In this document: positions 62,640-64,000 of the stretch, piece by piece
Numbering within the stretch: the stretch's first letter is position 1
Layout: each line of letters begins with the position of its first letter
Source: Flaccisagitta enflata
Taxonomy: Eukaryota > Chaetognatha > Sagittoidea > Aphragmophora
Direction: 5' to 3'
Length of the DNA stretch: 64,000 nt
Assembly: GCA_965153355.1 (NCBI GenBank)
Contig: OZ231126.1
Location: 3,534,001-3,598,000, forward strand
Translations under genes and position numbers: made by a program
The notes under the pieces: generated by a model
The model's database searches: none
Told to the model about the DNA's origin: nothing
The model's input: the letters and a program-made list of their open reading frames with translations, nothing else

Positions 62640-63040
62640 TGGTCATTTTTTATCATTTTTGGTCATTTTTGTCATTTTAGTCATTTTGGTCATTTTGGTC
62701 ATTTTTGATCATTTTTGATCATTTTTGGTCATTTTTGGTCATTTTTGGTCATTTTTGGTCATTTTTGGTCATTTTGGTCAATTTGGTCATTTCGTTCATT
62801 TTGGTCATTTTGGTCATTTTGGTCATTTCGGTCAAAATTGGTCATTTTTGGTCATTTTTGGTCATTTTTGGTCATTTTTGGTCATTTTTGGTCATTTTTG
62901 GTCATTTTTGGTCATTTTTGGTCATTTTTGGTCATTTTGGTCATTTTGGTCATTTTGGTCATTTTTGGTCATTTTGGTCATTTTGGTCATTTTTGATCAT
63001 TTTTGGTCATTTTTGGTCATTTTGGTCATTTTTTTCATAT
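62640..63040 (+). repeat. (GGTCATTTTT)n array
   Basis: 10/9-bp units with few changes; open in all three + frames in places. Confidence 0.96.
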
Positions 63041-63249
63041 TATTAGTATATCTAACTATAATTAGTTTGATATATATTATCAAAACTATATAAAATCATA
63101 TATATATATATTGTATTGTATTGTATGCTATGATAACATATTGTATACAATTTCAATGGATATTGTATTGTATTGGTATTGTATTGTATTGTCCCAATAC
63201 TTGAAAGTATTGTATTGGTATTGTATAGTTGACGAAAATGTTATATAGC

Positions 63250-63870
63250 TCAGGCCTGGGTTTAAGTCTGGTTTAAGTCTGGTTTAAGTCTGGTTTGAGT
63301 CTGGTTTGAGTCTGGTTTGAGTCTGGTTTGAGTCTGGTTTGAGTCTGGTTTGAGTCTGGTTTGAGTCTGGTTTGAGTCTGGTTTGAGTCTGGATTGAGTC
63401 TGGCTTGAGTCTGGTTTAAGTCTGGTTTGAGTCTGGTTTATGTCTGATTGATGTCTGGTTTAGGTCTGGTTTAGGTCTGGTTTTTGTCTGATTCATGTCT
63501 GGTTTGGGTCTGGTTTATGTCTGGTTTAGGTCTGGTTTAGGTCTGGTTAGGTCTGGTTTAAGACTGGTTTAATTCTGGTTTAATTCTGGTTTAATTCTGG
63601 TTTAATTCTGGTTTGAGTCTGGTTTGAGTCTGGTTTGAGTCTGGTTTGAGTCTGGTTTGAGTCTGGTTTGTGTCTGATTTGAGTCTGGTTTGAGTCTGGT
63701 TTGAGCCTGGATTGAGTCTGGTTTGAGTCTGGATTGAGTCTGGATTGAGTCTGGGTTGAGTCTGGTTTGAGTCTGGTTTGAGTCTGGATTGAGTCTGGTT
63801 TGAGTCTGGTTTAGGTCTGGTTTAGGTCTGGTTTGGGTCTGGTTTGGGTCTGGTTTAAGTCTGATTTTTG
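63250..63870 (+). repeat. (GAGTCTGGTTT)n array
   Basis: 11-bp units, about 55 copies, with GTTTAAG, GTTTAGG and ATTGAG variants in blocks. 63100-63235 is (TATTG)n. Confidence 0.96.
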
Positions 63871-64000
63871 ATAAAAAGATACAAGAAGGAGTCACGTCAG
63901 TTCAGTTATTTTTGTCCTGCACGCGACTTATAGGTGTTGGCCTTGTTATATTTATAGGGTAATAAAAGCATGCAAATTAGGTCAAATATGTAGTAATAGT

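Larger units (their letters stand above)
62465..63947 (+). mobile_element. Hairpin-ended element HP20, longest copy, 1.48 kb
   Basis: Left hairpin AGTCGCG-TGCA-CGCGACT and CTACAACCCGCTCC, GTCGGTCGG core, then two internal arrays, then CCTGCACGCGACTTATAGGT and GTTGGCCTTGTT. Same ends as HP03. Confidence 0.82.

Overview
The window is animal (metazoan, invertebrate-like) nuclear DNA. It has phased spliceosomal introns, a C2H2 zinc-finger gene with animal-type linkers, a beta-thymosin gene, secreted-peptide genes, TTAGGG-like arrays, a LINE fragment, a tRNA-derived SINE and hAT/Tc1-type elements. Simple repeats are extremely abundant. I cannot name the species.

Genes. (1) ARPC1, the WD40 subunit of the Arp2/3 complex, can be assembled on the + strand as seven exons between 9259 and 22825, with every splice phase compatible (379 aa). 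Its first two exons also exist as an upstream duplicate (385-744, 1551-1857) that would give a 377-aa protein. (2) A three-exon gene for a small secreted Cys-containing protein lies in each duplicate (3388-4285 and 11596-12495). (3) A single-exon nine-finger C2H2 protein lies antisense at 16198-17052, inside the long ARPC1 intron 2. (4) A two-exon beta-thymosin gene spans 34047-42224. (5) A four-exon peptide-precursor gene, with signal peptide, amidation/dibasic sites and a Cys loop, spans 52623-56334. The ARPC1 and beta-thymosin products both act on actin; I see no other functional link between the genes.

Layout. 1-5878 and 8870-14076 are a tandem duplication separated by about 3 kb without a recognised gene. 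14.1-23 kb holds the rest of ARPC1 and the zinc-finger gene. 23-34 kb is repeats and mobile elements. 34-43 kb is the thymosin gene with a huge repeat-filled intron. 43-52 kb holds foldback elements, broken coding-like pieces, a Tc1 relic and a LINE end. 52.6-56.4 kb is the peptide precursor. 57-61.9 kb is a second copy of 36.4-39.9 kb. 62.4-63.9 kb is one very long hairpin-ended element.

Most unusual content. (a) ARPC1 exon 3 is embedded in echoes of itself: copies of its acceptor half upstream and ten further copies of its donor half downstream at a regular 75-bp period. Other exons show single tail echoes. (b) A dispersed family of elements with (GTCG/GTCC)n cores has terminal hairpins whose stems differ by compensatory changes, and the far end repeats the same stem arm. 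(c) Foldback elements with a GC-rich inverted repeat carry 20-21 bp internal arrays. (d) Two copies of a 3.5-kb segment differ by at least five insertions, so each copy supplies the empty site for the other and the boundaries can be read directly.
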